Shown here piece by piece: positions 7,038-16,234 of a DNA stretch of 64,000 bases (position 1 is its first letter; every line of letters begins with the position of its first letter). Under the pieces are notes generated by a model that worked only from the letters and a program-made list of their open reading frames with translations, was not told where the DNA came from and did no database searches. The translations under genes were made by a program, and so were the position numbers. The DNA lies in assembly GCA_016286165.1 (NCBI GenBank), contig JAEESE010000005.1:1-64000 (forward strand). The letters are read 5' to 3'. Source of the DNA: Bacteroidaceae bacterium. GTDB taxonomy: Bacteria; Bacteroidota; Bacteroidia; Bacteroidales; Bacteroidaceae.

Positions 7038-7045
7038 CAAAAATA
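7038..7045 (-). promoter_or_regulatory. −7 element TATTTTTG for rsmA
   Basis: Minus-strand match 5 bp from the opposite-facing element at 7025–7032. It leaves a leader of about 25 nt before the 7007 start. Confidence 0.6.
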
Positions 7046-7135
7046 ATAAATGATTAGAGATTAGAGCTTAGAGAGAAGAAAAAAATGCATAAATCTTTCA
7101 TCTTTTAGCTTTTATCTTTGATTCAAAGGACACAA

Positions 7136-8119
7136 ATGCCGCGCTTACGTTCTATAATGCAGATTGTGCTACCGCTCATGCTGGGCGGGGCTATTTTGTG
7201 GTGGATGTACCGCGGTTTCGACTGGGCCACGCTGCAAACGGCATTCACAAGCAATGTGAACTGGACCTGGATGTGGCTATCGTTTCCATTCGGCATCTTG
7301 GCTCAGGTATTTCGTGGCATACGCTGGCGCCAGGTGCTTCGCCCGCTGGGCGAGCATCCCAGGCTTTCCACATGCGTGAACGCCATATTCCTGAGTTATG
7401 CCAGTTCGTTGGTAGTGCCTCGTTCGGGCGAGGTGCTGCGCTGCGGTGTGCTGAAGCGCTACGATGGCGTCAGCTTCACTCGCGGTGTAGGCACGGTGGT
7501 GACGGAGCGCATAGTGGATATGCTTATCATTGCCGTGTTGTCGGTAGTGGTGTTCCTGCTGCAGTTGCCTGTCTTCATGGATTTCTTTGCTCGCACGGGC
7601 GTGTCGATGAGTGCCTTGGCAAGTCAGTTCACCACTACAGGCTGGATAGTCACCGCCTTGTGCGGATTGCTCATCGTGCTGACCGGCGTCTTCCTGCTGC
7701 GGCGCTACGAATTGTTCACACGTTCGCGCTCGGTGCTTAACGACCTGAAGGACGGTCTGTTGAGCGTGCGCCAAGTGGACGGCGTGGGTTATTTCCTATT
7801 CAACAGCGTAGCCATCTGGGTGTGCTACTTCCTACATTTCTATCTCACCTTTTTCTGCTTCAAGGAAACAGAGGCTTTAGGCTTTGATGTGGCGCTAGTA
7901 GCTTTCGTGGTGGGAACGTTTGCAGTGCTTGTGCCTACGCCTAACGGTGCCGGCCCCTGGCACTTTGCCGTGAAGACCGTGCTTGTGCTCTACGGCGTTG
8001 CAGGCAATGCGGCAGCCTTGTTTGCACTTGTCGTGCACACGGTCCAGACTTTACTCGTGGCAGTGCTCGGACTGTGGTCGGTAGCGGCGTTGAGCATGAC
8101 AAAGCCCAGGCAAAACTGA
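7136..8119 (+). CDS. Lysylphosphatidylglycerol synthase-TM-like (UPF0104) membrane protein
   Basis: 327 residues with about eight membrane segments. The order and signature (ILWWMYRGFDW near the start, RGIRWRQVLRP, SSLVVPRSGEVLRC in the middle, PTPNGAGPWHF near the end) fit the flippase-like AglD/UPF0104 family, the membrane part of lysyl-phosphatidylglycerol synthases without the synthetase domain. Its substrate is unknown. The start at 7136 (ATG) is preferred over the longer TTG frame from 7118; ATG at 7157 is also possible. It ends 40 bp before pepD and probably shares its transcript. Confidence 0.8.
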   Translation: MPRLRSIMQIVLPLMLGGAILWWMYRGFDWATLQTAFTSNVNWTWMWLSFPFGILAQVFRGIRWRQVLRPLGEHPRLSTCVNAIFLSYASSLVVPRSGEVLRCGVLKRYDGVSFTRGVGTVVTERIVDMLIIAVLSVVVFLLQLPVFMDFFARTGVSMSALASQFTTTGWIVTALCGLLIVLTGVFLLRRYELFTRSRSVLNDLKDGLLSVRQVDGVGYFLFNSVAIWVCYFLHFYLTFFCFKETEALGFDVALVAFVVGTFAVLVPTPNGAGPWHFAVKTVLVLYGVAGNAAALFALVVHTVQTLLVAVLGLWSVAALSMTKPRQN

Positions 8120-8159
8120 TAAACTCAAAAAACTTACAAACTAATAAACTAATCCAACT

Positions 8160-9614
8160 ATGACAATTCATGACTTAGAACCGAAAGCTATCTTCGGTAA
8201 TTTCTACAAGCTGACACAAGTGCCGCGCCCAAGCGGTCATCTCGAGAAAATCCAGCAGTTCCTGCTCGAATGGGCTAAGGAACGTGGTATTGAGGCCTTC
8301 AAGGACGGCGGCGACAACATCGTCATGCGCAAGCCTGCTACCCCAGGCTTCGAAAACCGCAAGGCTTGCGTGATGCAGGCACACATGGACATGGTGCCGC
8401 AGAAGGTTGACGAGAGCAACCACAACTTCGAGACAGACCCCATTGAGACATACATCGACGGTGAATGGCTGAAGGCTAAAGGCACTACACTCGGTTCTGA
8501 CGACGGTATGGGCGTTGCTGCCATCATGGCTGTGTTTGAGGACAACTCATTGCAGCACGGTCCGCTGGAAGCCCTCATCACCGCCGACGAGGAGACCTGC
8601 ATGTGGGGTGTGAATCACCTGGCTGCCGATACTCTGCATGGTGATATCCTGCTTAATATCGACAACGAGACCGAGGGCGAGTTCTGCATCGGGTCGGCCG
8701 GCGGCGTCAACGTAACCGCTTCGCTCGAATATAAAGAGGTAGAGACCGACAAGGACGACATCGCCGTGAAGGTAGCTATCTGCGGTTTGAAGGGCGGCCA
8801 TAGCGGTCTGGAAATCAACGAAGGCCGTGCCAATGCCAACAAACTGCTCTGCCGCCTCGTGCGTCAGGCCATTCAAGACGATGATGCCCGCCTCGCTACA
8901 TGGAAAGGCGGCAATATGCGCAATGCCATTCCTCGCACCGCAGAGGTGGTGCTGACCATTCCGGCAGAGAACGAGGCTGACTTGCGTGAGTTGGCCGAAT
9001 ACTGTCAGACCACCTTCGCCGCTGAGTTCCGCGGTGTGGAAGAAGGCATCGAGATAACCGTAGAACGCGTGGCACTGCCCGAGAAGCAGGTGCCCGTAGA
9101 GGTTCAGGACAACCTCGTAAGCGCTATCCTCGCCTGCCACGACGGCGTGCTACGCAATATCCCCAGCATTCCTCATGTGGTGGAGACCAGTTCTAATATG
9201 GCAATCATAGAAATCGGCGGCGGCAAAGCCAGCGTGCTCATCCTGGCCCGCTCGTCGTGCGACAGCTACCTTGAACTGGAACAGGAGATGTTCGAGAGCA
9301 CGTTCGGCATGGCCGGCATGAAGGTTGAGTATGGCGGTGAATATGGCGCTTGGCAGCCCAACTTCGACTCGCCCATAGCAGCCCAGATGGCAGCTCTCTA
9401 TGAACGTTTGGAGAACAAACCAGCCAAAGTGGAAGTGGTACACGCAGGCTTGGAGTGCAGCCTAATCGGACAAGTCTACCCGAAAATGGACCTCATCTCC
9501 TTTGGTCCGACCTTGCGTTCGCCACACACCCCCGACGAGCGCTGCAATATCCCGTCGGTAGGCCGCTTCTGGACTTTCCTGAAGACGTTGCTTGCCGAGA
9601 TACCCAAGAAATAA
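8160..9614 (+). CDS. pepD: Aminoacyl-histidine dipeptidase PepD (M20C)
   Basis: Cytosolic di-zinc dipeptidase that cleaves Xaa-His and other dipeptides. It is 484 residues, the usual length. Metal and catalytic residues are visible: His75 and Asp77 in QAHMDMVPQK, Asp115 in LGSDDGMG, Glu144/145 in TADEETCMWG, Asp168 in LNIDNE, and a late His in VVHAGLECSLIG. The lid domain sits in the middle (about 190–390). Only 13 nt separate it from the macroglobulin gene. Confidence 0.95.
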   Translation: MTIHDLEPKAIFGNFYKLTQVPRPSGHLEKIQQFLLEWAKERGIEAFKDGGDNIVMRKPATPGFENRKACVMQAHMDMVPQKVDESNHNFETDPIETYIDGEWLKAKGTTLGSDDGMGVAAIMAVFEDNSLQHGPLEALITADEETCMWGVNHLAADTLHGDILLNIDNETEGEFCIGSAGGVNVTASLEYKEVETDKDDIAVKVAICGLKGGHSGLEINEGRANANKLLCRLVRQAIQDDDARLATWKGGNMRNAIPRTAEVVLTIPAENEADLRELAEYCQTTFAAEFRGVEEGIEITVERVALPEKQVPVEVQDNLVSAILACHDGVLRNIPSIPHVVETSSNMAIIEIGGGKASVLILARSSCDSYLELEQEMFESTFGMAGMKVEYGGEYGAWQPNFDSPIAAQMAALYERLENKPAKVEVVHAGLECSLIGQVYPKMDLISFGPTLRSPHTPDERCNIPSVGRFWTFLKTLLAEIPKK

Positions 9615-9627
9615 TAAGTATCTGTTT

Positions 9628-12600
9628 ATGAAGTCGTTCATTCTTTCCGCCATCATGTCTTTAATTCCTCTTCTTGCCTCCTCACAATCCTACGAAGCCT
9701 TGTGGAAGACGGAGCAACAGATGGAAGCTGACGGCAAACCGCAGTCGGCCTACAAGACAGTGCAGACCATCCTGAAGAAGGCACTCGCCGAAGGCCATAA
9801 AGGTCAGGCGTTGAGTGCCCGCCTGCGGTCTGCTGCCCTACATCAGGAGTGGGCACCTGACAGTTTCTTCACAGACGTGGCCGAGTTGGAACAGCTGCGC
9901 CAGGCTGAGACCTCGGCCGAGGCACGCGCTGTGTATGCCTCGGTGCTTGCTGAAGTCTATCAGGACAACCGCAACCGCTCTCAGGCAAGAAACCTGGCTT
10001 TGGAGAGCGATGACATGAAAGAATGGACACGTGAGCAATATGCTGATGCTGCACTTAAGAACTGGCAGCTGTCGCTGGCCGATCTGCCCATGTTGGCAGA
10101 TGCCCGCAGCAAGGACTGGCTGCCGTTCGTGGTGCAGAACACCAATTCGGAATACTTCCACCATGACCTGCTGCACATCCTCTGGCAACGACTGAGTGAG
10201 CAGCGCACCGTGTCGTGGGGGCCTTCGCGCAACTATGTCAAAGAGATGGGTGCTGCCGTAAGTGCTGAATATGCCCGCCGAGGAAATCGCCAGGCCCAAC
10301 TGCTGGTAGAGCTTGACCTGCTCGAAGACCTGTTTGACATTGACTATAGCAAGAGACGCGAGAAGTTACTCAAACTGAAGGAGAAGTATGCCGACCTGCC
10401 CCTCTGCACGGAGGTGTACATTCAGCTGCTCTATACCGATGCCACCGATGAACAGAAAGTGGCTTGGGCTGAAGAGGCTTTGAGGCTGTACCCGCGCTAT
10501 GAGCGTATCAACGAGGTGAAGAACATCCTCAACAACCTTCGTCAACCCTTCGTGGTATGGACAGGCAACGAGGTATACTATCCCGGCAAACAGTACATGT
10601 GGCAGCTAAGGACTAAGAACGCCACAGCGCTAAACCTGAAGGTGTATCGCCTGGGCAAGGACTTCCGCGAGGAACAGATACACCAAAGTAAGGCGTCGGT
10701 CAGTGATTTCTTCCGTCGCAATGCCCAACTGGTGCAAGAAATCAACCATTCCATCGAAGCGCGAGAACCTCACGTTACTTTCGAAGACAGCATAGCATGG
10801 ACGGCTCCCGAGGCAGGACGTTATGCCATAGTCTACACCGCCACAACGGCGGAGTCGGAATCTCAGCGCAAGAGCGTCACGGACCACTACCAGCTCTTCC
10901 AAGTGACGTCGCTGAAGACCATCAACCACTTCCTGACCTATTCTCAGCTGGAGGTTATAACCGTAGACGCTGAAAGCGGCCAACCGCTTGCCGGCTCGAA
11001 GGTGACGCTTTATGCTGTGGATAACCGCACCAGCAACCGCAAGAAACTCGGCACGCAGACTTCTGACGGCGAGGGCCGCACCGTGTTCAACGATATCAGT
11101 CGCGAGAACCGCAGGCGGCTGGTGCTTGAAGCGGTGAGAGGCTCCGACATCTTCATGCCTGAAGAAACGTTCTGGAACGGAGATCCATCGACCTATGACG
11201 AGCGTACAGATATCAAGCTGCACCTCTACACCGACCGCGCCATCTACCGTCCGGGACAGACCGTACATGTCGGAGGCATTGTCTACAGCCAACGGCATTG
11301 GGATGCGCAAGTAGCAGCCGGTAAAGAATACGAGTTAGTGCTACGCGATGCCAACTGGAAGGATGTGACCCGCGAGGTGGTAAAGACCGACGAACGTGGT
11401 GTGCTCGCCGCCGATTTCACGCTGCCGGAAGGCTGTCTGCCTGGCGTCTACAAGATTCAGACCGACAACTGCAACGTCAGCTTCCGCGTCGAGGAGTACA
11501 AACGCCCCACCTTTGAAGTGACTATGGACGAGGCTCCGGCGCTGCAGTGGCCACAGGATAGCATAACCCTTACGGGCAAGGCCATGGGCTACAACGGAGT
11601 GCCTATTCGCGACGGCCGCGTGACGGGCCAGTACCAGTTTACATATCCGTACAGATGGTGGTTCCATCACGAAGATTCGCCCCTCATGCCTCTCGACAGC
11701 GTGCAGACCGATGAAATGGGCGTTTTCAGCGTAAGGATACCTCTCAAAGACATCCCAGCCGAGGCCCTTCGGTACGGACTCCTGCTCCGCACCAGCGTCG
11801 AGGTGCTCAGCGCCGCCGGCGAGACTCGCGAGGGGAGCCTGCATGTACCACTCTGCACGACGCCCTTGCGCCTCAACATCACCATGAACGAGCAGCAGGA
11901 CCGCGACCGTCTGCAAGTCCCGGTCTTCGAGTTGCTCACCTCTACAGGAAAACCCACTGAGGGCGACATTCGTTGCAGCATCATGCCTGCCGGCAGCAAG
12001 GAACCGTTAGTAAAGGATATAGTACCTAAAGGTCTGAAGGACGCTTTGCTCGCCCTGCCTTCGGGCGACTATCTGCTGCGTGCCGATGCCCGTTCGGGCG
12101 CTGACACAGCCTCTGCCGAAGCACCCTTCTATATCTTCTCGATGGCCGACAAGCGACTGCCGCGCCGCGCCGAAAGCTGGCTCTACTGCCCCATCGACAC
12201 CTTCGATGCAGCTCACCCTGCACGGATTCAAATAGGTAGCAGTTTCGAGGACGTAGCACTCTTCTACACCCTCGTAGGTACTGACGGTCTCATCGAGAAC
12301 CGGCTCATACGTCTCTCCAATGAGCTTCAGATACTCGAGATTCCATATCTGCCCGACTATGGCGACGGCGTGACCGCTCACTTCGCATTTGTCAAGAGCG
12401 GTAAATGCTACACTATGAGCCAAGCGCTAAAACTGACTATGCCGGAAAACAAGTTGCAATGGGAATGGACTTCGTTCCGCGACCGTCTGCATCCGGGCGA
12501 CCACGAGACTTGGACACTGCGACTCACACGTCCCGACGGCAAGCCTGCCGACGCCAACCTCATGGCGGCCATATACGATGCCTCGCTCGACCAACTGACG

Positions 12601-15354
12601 CCTCATATCTGGCATTTAGCCGTGAACCGCAGCCACCGACTGACATATATCCCCTGGCGGTCGAGAGATATCTTCCGCGAAGGCTCCGCTATGCAGCATC
12701 TGTTCTTCGAGATGAAGATGCGCGATGTGAAAGGGTTGAGTTTCGACGCTTTCGACTACAAATGGATGAACGGCCTGGGATTCGGACGCTACATGATAGG
12801 TTATGGCGGAGGAAGGATGTTGAAATCCACCCAAGCCAGAGGAATGGTGAGAGAGGAGATGGCTATGGCCGAGGCCCCTATGATGATGGCCGCAGCACCT
12901 AAGGCCGCCAACCAGTCGGTACAGTTTGATATGGCTGATGCCGAAGAAGAGAAAGCCGTTGATGCCTCCGTAACCTCAGGCTATGATGAAGGCGAAGGCG
13001 GTCAGGTGTCGGCCGCTACCCCGGCATTGCGCACTAATTTCAACGAGACGGCGGCGTTCATGCCGCGTCTTGCCACCAACCCGAAGACAGGTGAGGTGAC
13101 GCTGTCGTTCACCCTGCCCGAGAGCCTCACTACCTGGCAGATGCTCGGCATTGCACATACGTCAGACATGCTGACGGCTGATATCCAGGCACAGGCCATA
13201 GCACACAAGGAGATGATGGCACGACTCTTCATGCCGCGTTTCCTGCGCGCCGGCGACCATGGAAGCCTGCGAGCTTCGGTGCAGAACCTCACGGATAATG
13301 AGTTGAGCGGCACAGCCTCGTTGGAGGTGTTCGACCCCGAGACCGACAAGCTAATCCTCAAAGCCGAGAAAGCCTTCACAACCAAGGCTCAGGGCGAGGA
13401 CGTACTGACCTTTGACTTCACACCGACCGAAGATTATCCCGTTGTGGCCGTGCGCCTCATGGCCGAGACGAAGCCCGTAGGCAAGAAAAAGAAAGCAGTT
13501 ACCTTCAGCGACGGCGAACAGCACTATCTGCCCATCTTGCCAAGCAAGACTTACATGACGGAAAGTGTGGAGATACGCGCCGACAGCCTCGGCACATTCA
13601 CTACGGACCTCTCGTCGCTCTTCAACCACAACAGTCCCACGGCTACCAATCGACGTCTTACCATAGAATACACTGCGCATCCAATCTGGTATGCCTTGCA
13701 GGCACTGCCCTCGCTGGCAGAACCGCAACACGATGACGTAGTGTCGCTGGGCACAGCCTTACAGGCTCAGGCTCTCTCGACATATATTGCAAATAACACG
13801 CCCCGACTGAAGACACTCGTAGAAATATGGAAGCGCGAAGCAGCACAGGGACAACCAGCACTGTCAAGCCGTCTGGCCGAGGACGAGGAGCTGAAGCAAA
13901 TCATCTTGGACGAGACGCCTTGGCTGCGTGAAGCCGAGAGCGAGGCCGACCGCAAGGCACGCCTCATCGAGCTGTTTGACATAAGCCGACAGGAAAACGT
14001 CCTGACCTCGACAGCCGACCGACTGGAGAAGCGACTGCAGCCCGATGGCGGGTTTGCTTGGTTCCCAGGCATGGAGAGCAGCGAGGTGATGACGCGCGTG
14101 GTGGCTTCTGAACTGACACGTCTGCGCGTGATGACTAAAGACTTCAGCAGTTTGCCTGCCTCCGTCAAGACCAGCGTGAAACAGATACTGACGAAGAACG
14201 TCGGTTTCATCGCATCGAGGATGGCAGAGCGTATCAAAGAACTGAAGAAAGCTGAAGCCAAGGGAGTGAAAGTGAGCACTGCCTCGCTCGCCTATCTCGC
14301 CTATGTGTATACCACTCAACATGCAGATGTCCGCCTCACGGCACGTCAGCAACAGGACGTGACATATATCTTAGACCACATGAAAGGCAGCGTTGCCTCG
14401 ATGGACAACTGGGAACGCGCCATGGCAGCCGTTGTTATGCAACATGCAGGGCGCAAGGCTGAAGCACGTCAGTACTATGAATCGCTGCTCGAACATGCCA
14501 CCACGACTGCCGACCATGGCACTTTCTTCGACTATGCCGGTGGCAGTTTCGAGCCAACAAGCCATAAGATTATCCACCATGTGGCAGCGATGGAAGCCGT
14601 GAATGTGATGGAGCCCCAGAACAAGAACCTGCAGCGCGGCCTTCGCAGATGGCTGTTGCAACAGAAGCGTACCCAGATGTGGGAATCCAACATTTGCACT
14701 GCAGATGCCATCTATGCCCTGCTCACAGGCAACACTGCCGAGCTCCAAGCTACGGTTCCCGACGACATCAAACTTAACTACGCCAAACGCCAGGTGGATA
14801 TCACCCGTCAGGAAGCAGACAACACAATTGCAGGTCTCGGTTTCATCAAAAAACAATTCACTGATGGTGAAGCGCCAAAGACGATTACCGTGACTCGCCA
14901 CACCGACAGCGAGGCTTGGGGAGCTGTATTTGCGACCTTCCTCACTCCCTTGTCAGATGCTTCAGCCTCATCCACAGGCCTTAAAGTTCGTCGCGAAGTA
15001 AGCTCCGCTTCACTCAAGGTAGGCGATAAACTTACGACTCGATACATCATCACTGCCGACCGCGACTACCAATATGTATGCCTGCGTGCTGCCAGGGCGG
15101 CTTGTGCAGAACCGTCGGAGATGACCTCCGGTTACCGCTACCAAGGCGGGCTCGGCTACTACATGGCCGTGCGCGATGCACATACCGATTATTTCTTCGA
15201 CCGCATGCCTAAAGGCACCTATGTGATTGAGGAGACCTGTTTCATCGACCGCGACGGCGCATACACCTCAGGCCTCGTCACCCTGCGCTGCCTGTATGCT
15301 CCCGAGTTCGGTGCCAGCACCCCAGCTGCAGAGCTTACTGTGGGCAAGGAATAA
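9628..15354 (+). CDS. Giant alpha-2-macroglobulin-like secreted protein
   Basis: 1,908 residues starting MKSFILSAIMSLIPLLASSQ, a signal peptide. It has an alpha-helical N-terminal region (to about 290), MG domains with the linker RVEEYKRPTFEV (about 615–630), a MG2-like LYTDRAIYRPGQTV segment (about 535), a GFAWFPGMESSEVMTRVV helix-barrel segment (about 1475) and a C-terminal receptor-like domain. The canonical thioester (C-x-E-Q) is missing: the corresponding part reads PSLAEPQHDDVVSLG. It therefore probably does not trap proteases covalently. Bacterial homologues are thought to protect the periplasm or pair with penicillin-binding proteins. The upstream frame to 9592 overlaps pepD and is rejected. 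Confidence 0.85.
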   Translation: MKSFILSAIMSLIPLLASSQSYEALWKTEQQMEADGKPQSAYKTVQTILKKALAEGHKGQALSARLRSAALHQEWAPDSFFTDVAELEQLRQAETSAEARAVYASVLAEVYQDNRNRSQARNLALESDDMKEWTREQYADAALKNWQLSLADLPMLADARSKDWLPFVVQNTNSEYFHHDLLHILWQRLSEQRTVSWGPSRNYVKEMGAAVSAEYARRGNRQAQLLVELDLLEDLFDIDYSKRREKLLKLKEKYADLPLCTEVYIQLLYTDATDEQKVAWAEEALRLYPRYERINEVKNILNNLRQPFVVWTGNEVYYPGKQYMWQLRTKNATALNLKVYRLGKDFREEQIHQSKASVSDFFRRNAQLVQEINHSIEAREPHVTFEDSIAWTAPEAGRYAIVYTATTAESESQRKSVTDHYQLFQVTSLKTINHFLTYSQLEVITVDAESGQPLAGSKVTLYAVDNRTSNRKKLGTQTSDGEGRTVFNDISRENRRRLVLEAVRGSDIFMPEETFWNGDPSTYDERTDIKLHLYTDRAIYRPGQTVHVGGIVYSQRHWDAQVAAGKEYELVLRDANWKDVTREVVKTDERGVLAADFTLPEGCLPGVYKIQTDNCNVSFRVEEYKRPTFEVTMDEAPALQWPQDSITLTGKAMGYNGVPIRDGRVTGQYQFTYPYRWWFHHEDSPLMPLDSVQTDEMGVFSVRIPLKDIPAEALRYGLLLRTSVEVLSAAGETREGSLHVPLCTTPLRLNITMNEQQDRDRLQVPVFELLTSTGKPTEGDIRCSIMPAGSKEPLVKDIVPKGLKDALLALPSGDYLLRADARSGADTASAEAPFYIFSMADKRLPRRAESWLYCPIDTFDAAHPARIQIGSSFEDVALFYTLVGTDGLIENRLIRLSNELQILEIPYLPDYGDGVTAHFAFVKSGKCYTMSQALKLTMPENKLQWEWTSFRDRLHPGDHETWTLRLTRPDGKPADANLMAAIYDASLDQLTPHIWHLAVNRSHRLTYIPWRSRDIFREGSAMQHLFFEMKMRDVKGLSFDAFDYKWMNGLGFGRYMIGYGGGRMLKSTQARGMVREEMAMAEAPMMMAAAPKAANQSVQFDMADAEEEKAVDASVTSGYDEGEGGQVSAATPALRTNFNETAAFMPRLATNPKTGEVTLSFTLPESLTTWQMLGIAHTSDMLTADIQAQAIAHKEMMARLFMPRFLRAGDHGSLRASVQNLTDNELSGTASLEVFDPETDKLILKAEKAFTTKAQGEDVLTFDFTPTEDYPVVAVRLMAETKPVGKKKKAVTFSDGEQHYLPILPSKTYMTESVEIRADSLGTFTTDLSSLFNHNSPTATNRRLTIEYTAHPIWYALQALPSLAEPQHDDVVSLGTALQAQALSTYIANNTPRLKTLVEIWKREAAQGQPALSSRLAEDEELKQIILDETPWLREAESEADRKARLIELFDISRQENVLTSTADRLEKRLQPDGGFAWFPGMESSEVMTRVVASELTRLRVMTKDFSSLPASVKTSVKQILTKNVGFIASRMAERIKELKKAEAKGVKVSTASLAYLAYVYTTQHADVRLTARQQQDVTYILDHMKGSVASMDNWERAMAAVVMQHAGRKAEARQYYESLLEHATTTADHGTFFDYAGGSFEPTSHKIIHHVAAMEAVNVMEPQNKNLQRGLRRWLLQQKRTQMWESNICTADAIYALLTGNTAELQATVPDDIKLNYAKRQVDITRQEADNTIAGLGFIKKQFTDGEAPKTITVTRHTDSEAWGAVFATFLTPLSDASASSTGLKVRREVSSASLKVGDKLTTRYIITADRDYQYVCLRAARAACAEPSEMTSGYRYQGGLGYYMAVRDAHTDYFFDRMPKGTYVIEETCFIDRDGAYTSGLVTLRCLYAPEFGASTPAAELTVGKE

Positions 15355-15373
15355 AAAAGAATAAGAATTATTT

Positions 15374-16165
15374 ATGTGCAATAAACCTTTAATCCTCATA
15401 ACCAACGACGACGGTTACGCAGCAGCGGGCATAAAAGCCCTGGCGAGAACGGTGGCCGATATCGCCGACATCTACGTTGTAGCTCCAGACGGGGCTCGCT
15501 CAGGCGCCGCCTGCGCTATCACAAGCAGCGTGCCGGTGAGCTATCGTGAGCTTAAGGCACAAAACGATTACCCTTCCGGAGTACGTCTCTTTGCTTGCTC
15601 GGGCACGCCTGTTGATTGTGTAAAACTGGCATGGGATAATATCCTGCCCCGCCGTCCCGACCTGCTGCTCAGCGGCATAAACCACGGCGACAACGCCAGC
15701 ATAAGTGCTCACTACAGCGGCACCATGGGCGCCGTCTTCGAGGGATGTATGAAAGGCATCCCCAGCATTGGCTTATCACTTTATCTGCAACGAGGTCAGC
15801 GCTACGAGGATTACCCTGTCAGCGATGATACGCTTGCCGCTATAGCGCGCCTCTGCGAACAAGTGATTACTGAGGGCTTGCCCATTGACACCTGCCTGAA
15901 TATCAACCTACCCGTTTCCGACGTCTTCAAGGGCTGGAGGGTGTGCCGTCAGGCTCGCGGCCGCTGGGAAGCAGAGTGGGCGACAGCTTCCAATCCTCAT
16001 GGCGTCAAGGCCTACTGGCTCACAGGCGTCTTCAACGACTTGGAGCCGCAGTCCGACGATACCGATTTCGCTGCCTTGCGTGCCGGATTCGCCTCTATCG
16101 TGCCAACCACTATCGACATGACGGCTTACGGAGCCATGGAACACGTTAACAAATTAACAAGTTGA
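15374..16165 (+). CDS. surE: 5'-nucleotidase SurE
   Basis: Metal-dependent 5'/3'-nucleotidase, cytosolic, associated with stationary-phase survival. It is 263 residues. The metal site ITNDDGY (Asp12, Asp13), the serine in APDGARSG (Ser43), the GTPVDCVKLA motif and SGINHGDN are all present. It follows the macroglobulin gene by 19 nt and precedes lpxB. Its last six codons (VNKLTS) and stop lie inside an 8-nt tandem repeat (16148–16203), so the C-terminus has been set by repeat DNA. Confidence 0.95.
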   Translation: MCNKPLILITNDDGYAAAGIKALARTVADIADIYVVAPDGARSGAACAITSSVPVSYRELKAQNDYPSGVRLFACSGTPVDCVKLAWDNILPRRPDLLLSGINHGDNASISAHYSGTMGAVFEGCMKGIPSIGLSLYLQRGQRYEDYPVSDDTLAAIARLCEQVITEGLPIDTCLNINLPVSDVFKGWRVCRQARGRWEAEWATASNPHGVKAYWLTGVFNDLEPQSDDTDFAALRAGFASIVPTTIDMTAYGAMEHVNKLTS

Positions 16166-16203
16166 CAAGTTAACAAATTAACAAGTTAACACATTAACAA
16201 GTT
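16148..16203 (+). repeat. Seven copies of an 8-nt repeat (AACAAGTT)
   Basis: Seven contiguous 8-nt units, AACAAGTT with one- or two-base variants (AACAAATT, GACAAGTT, AACACATT). The first two and a bit are coding for the end of SurE; the rest are in the surE–lpxB spacer. Confidence 0.85.
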
Positions 16204-16234
16204 AAATGCTAAACGACCAAGGTCGTAACAAAGG

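Noticed and set aside
7008..7040. Longer start for rsmA
   Set aside because: Lies at the −7 element; the family begins at KPKKFLGQHFL.
9592..9627. Upstream start for the macroglobulin protein
   Set aside because: Overlaps pepD and puts polar residues ahead of a perfect signal peptide at 9628.
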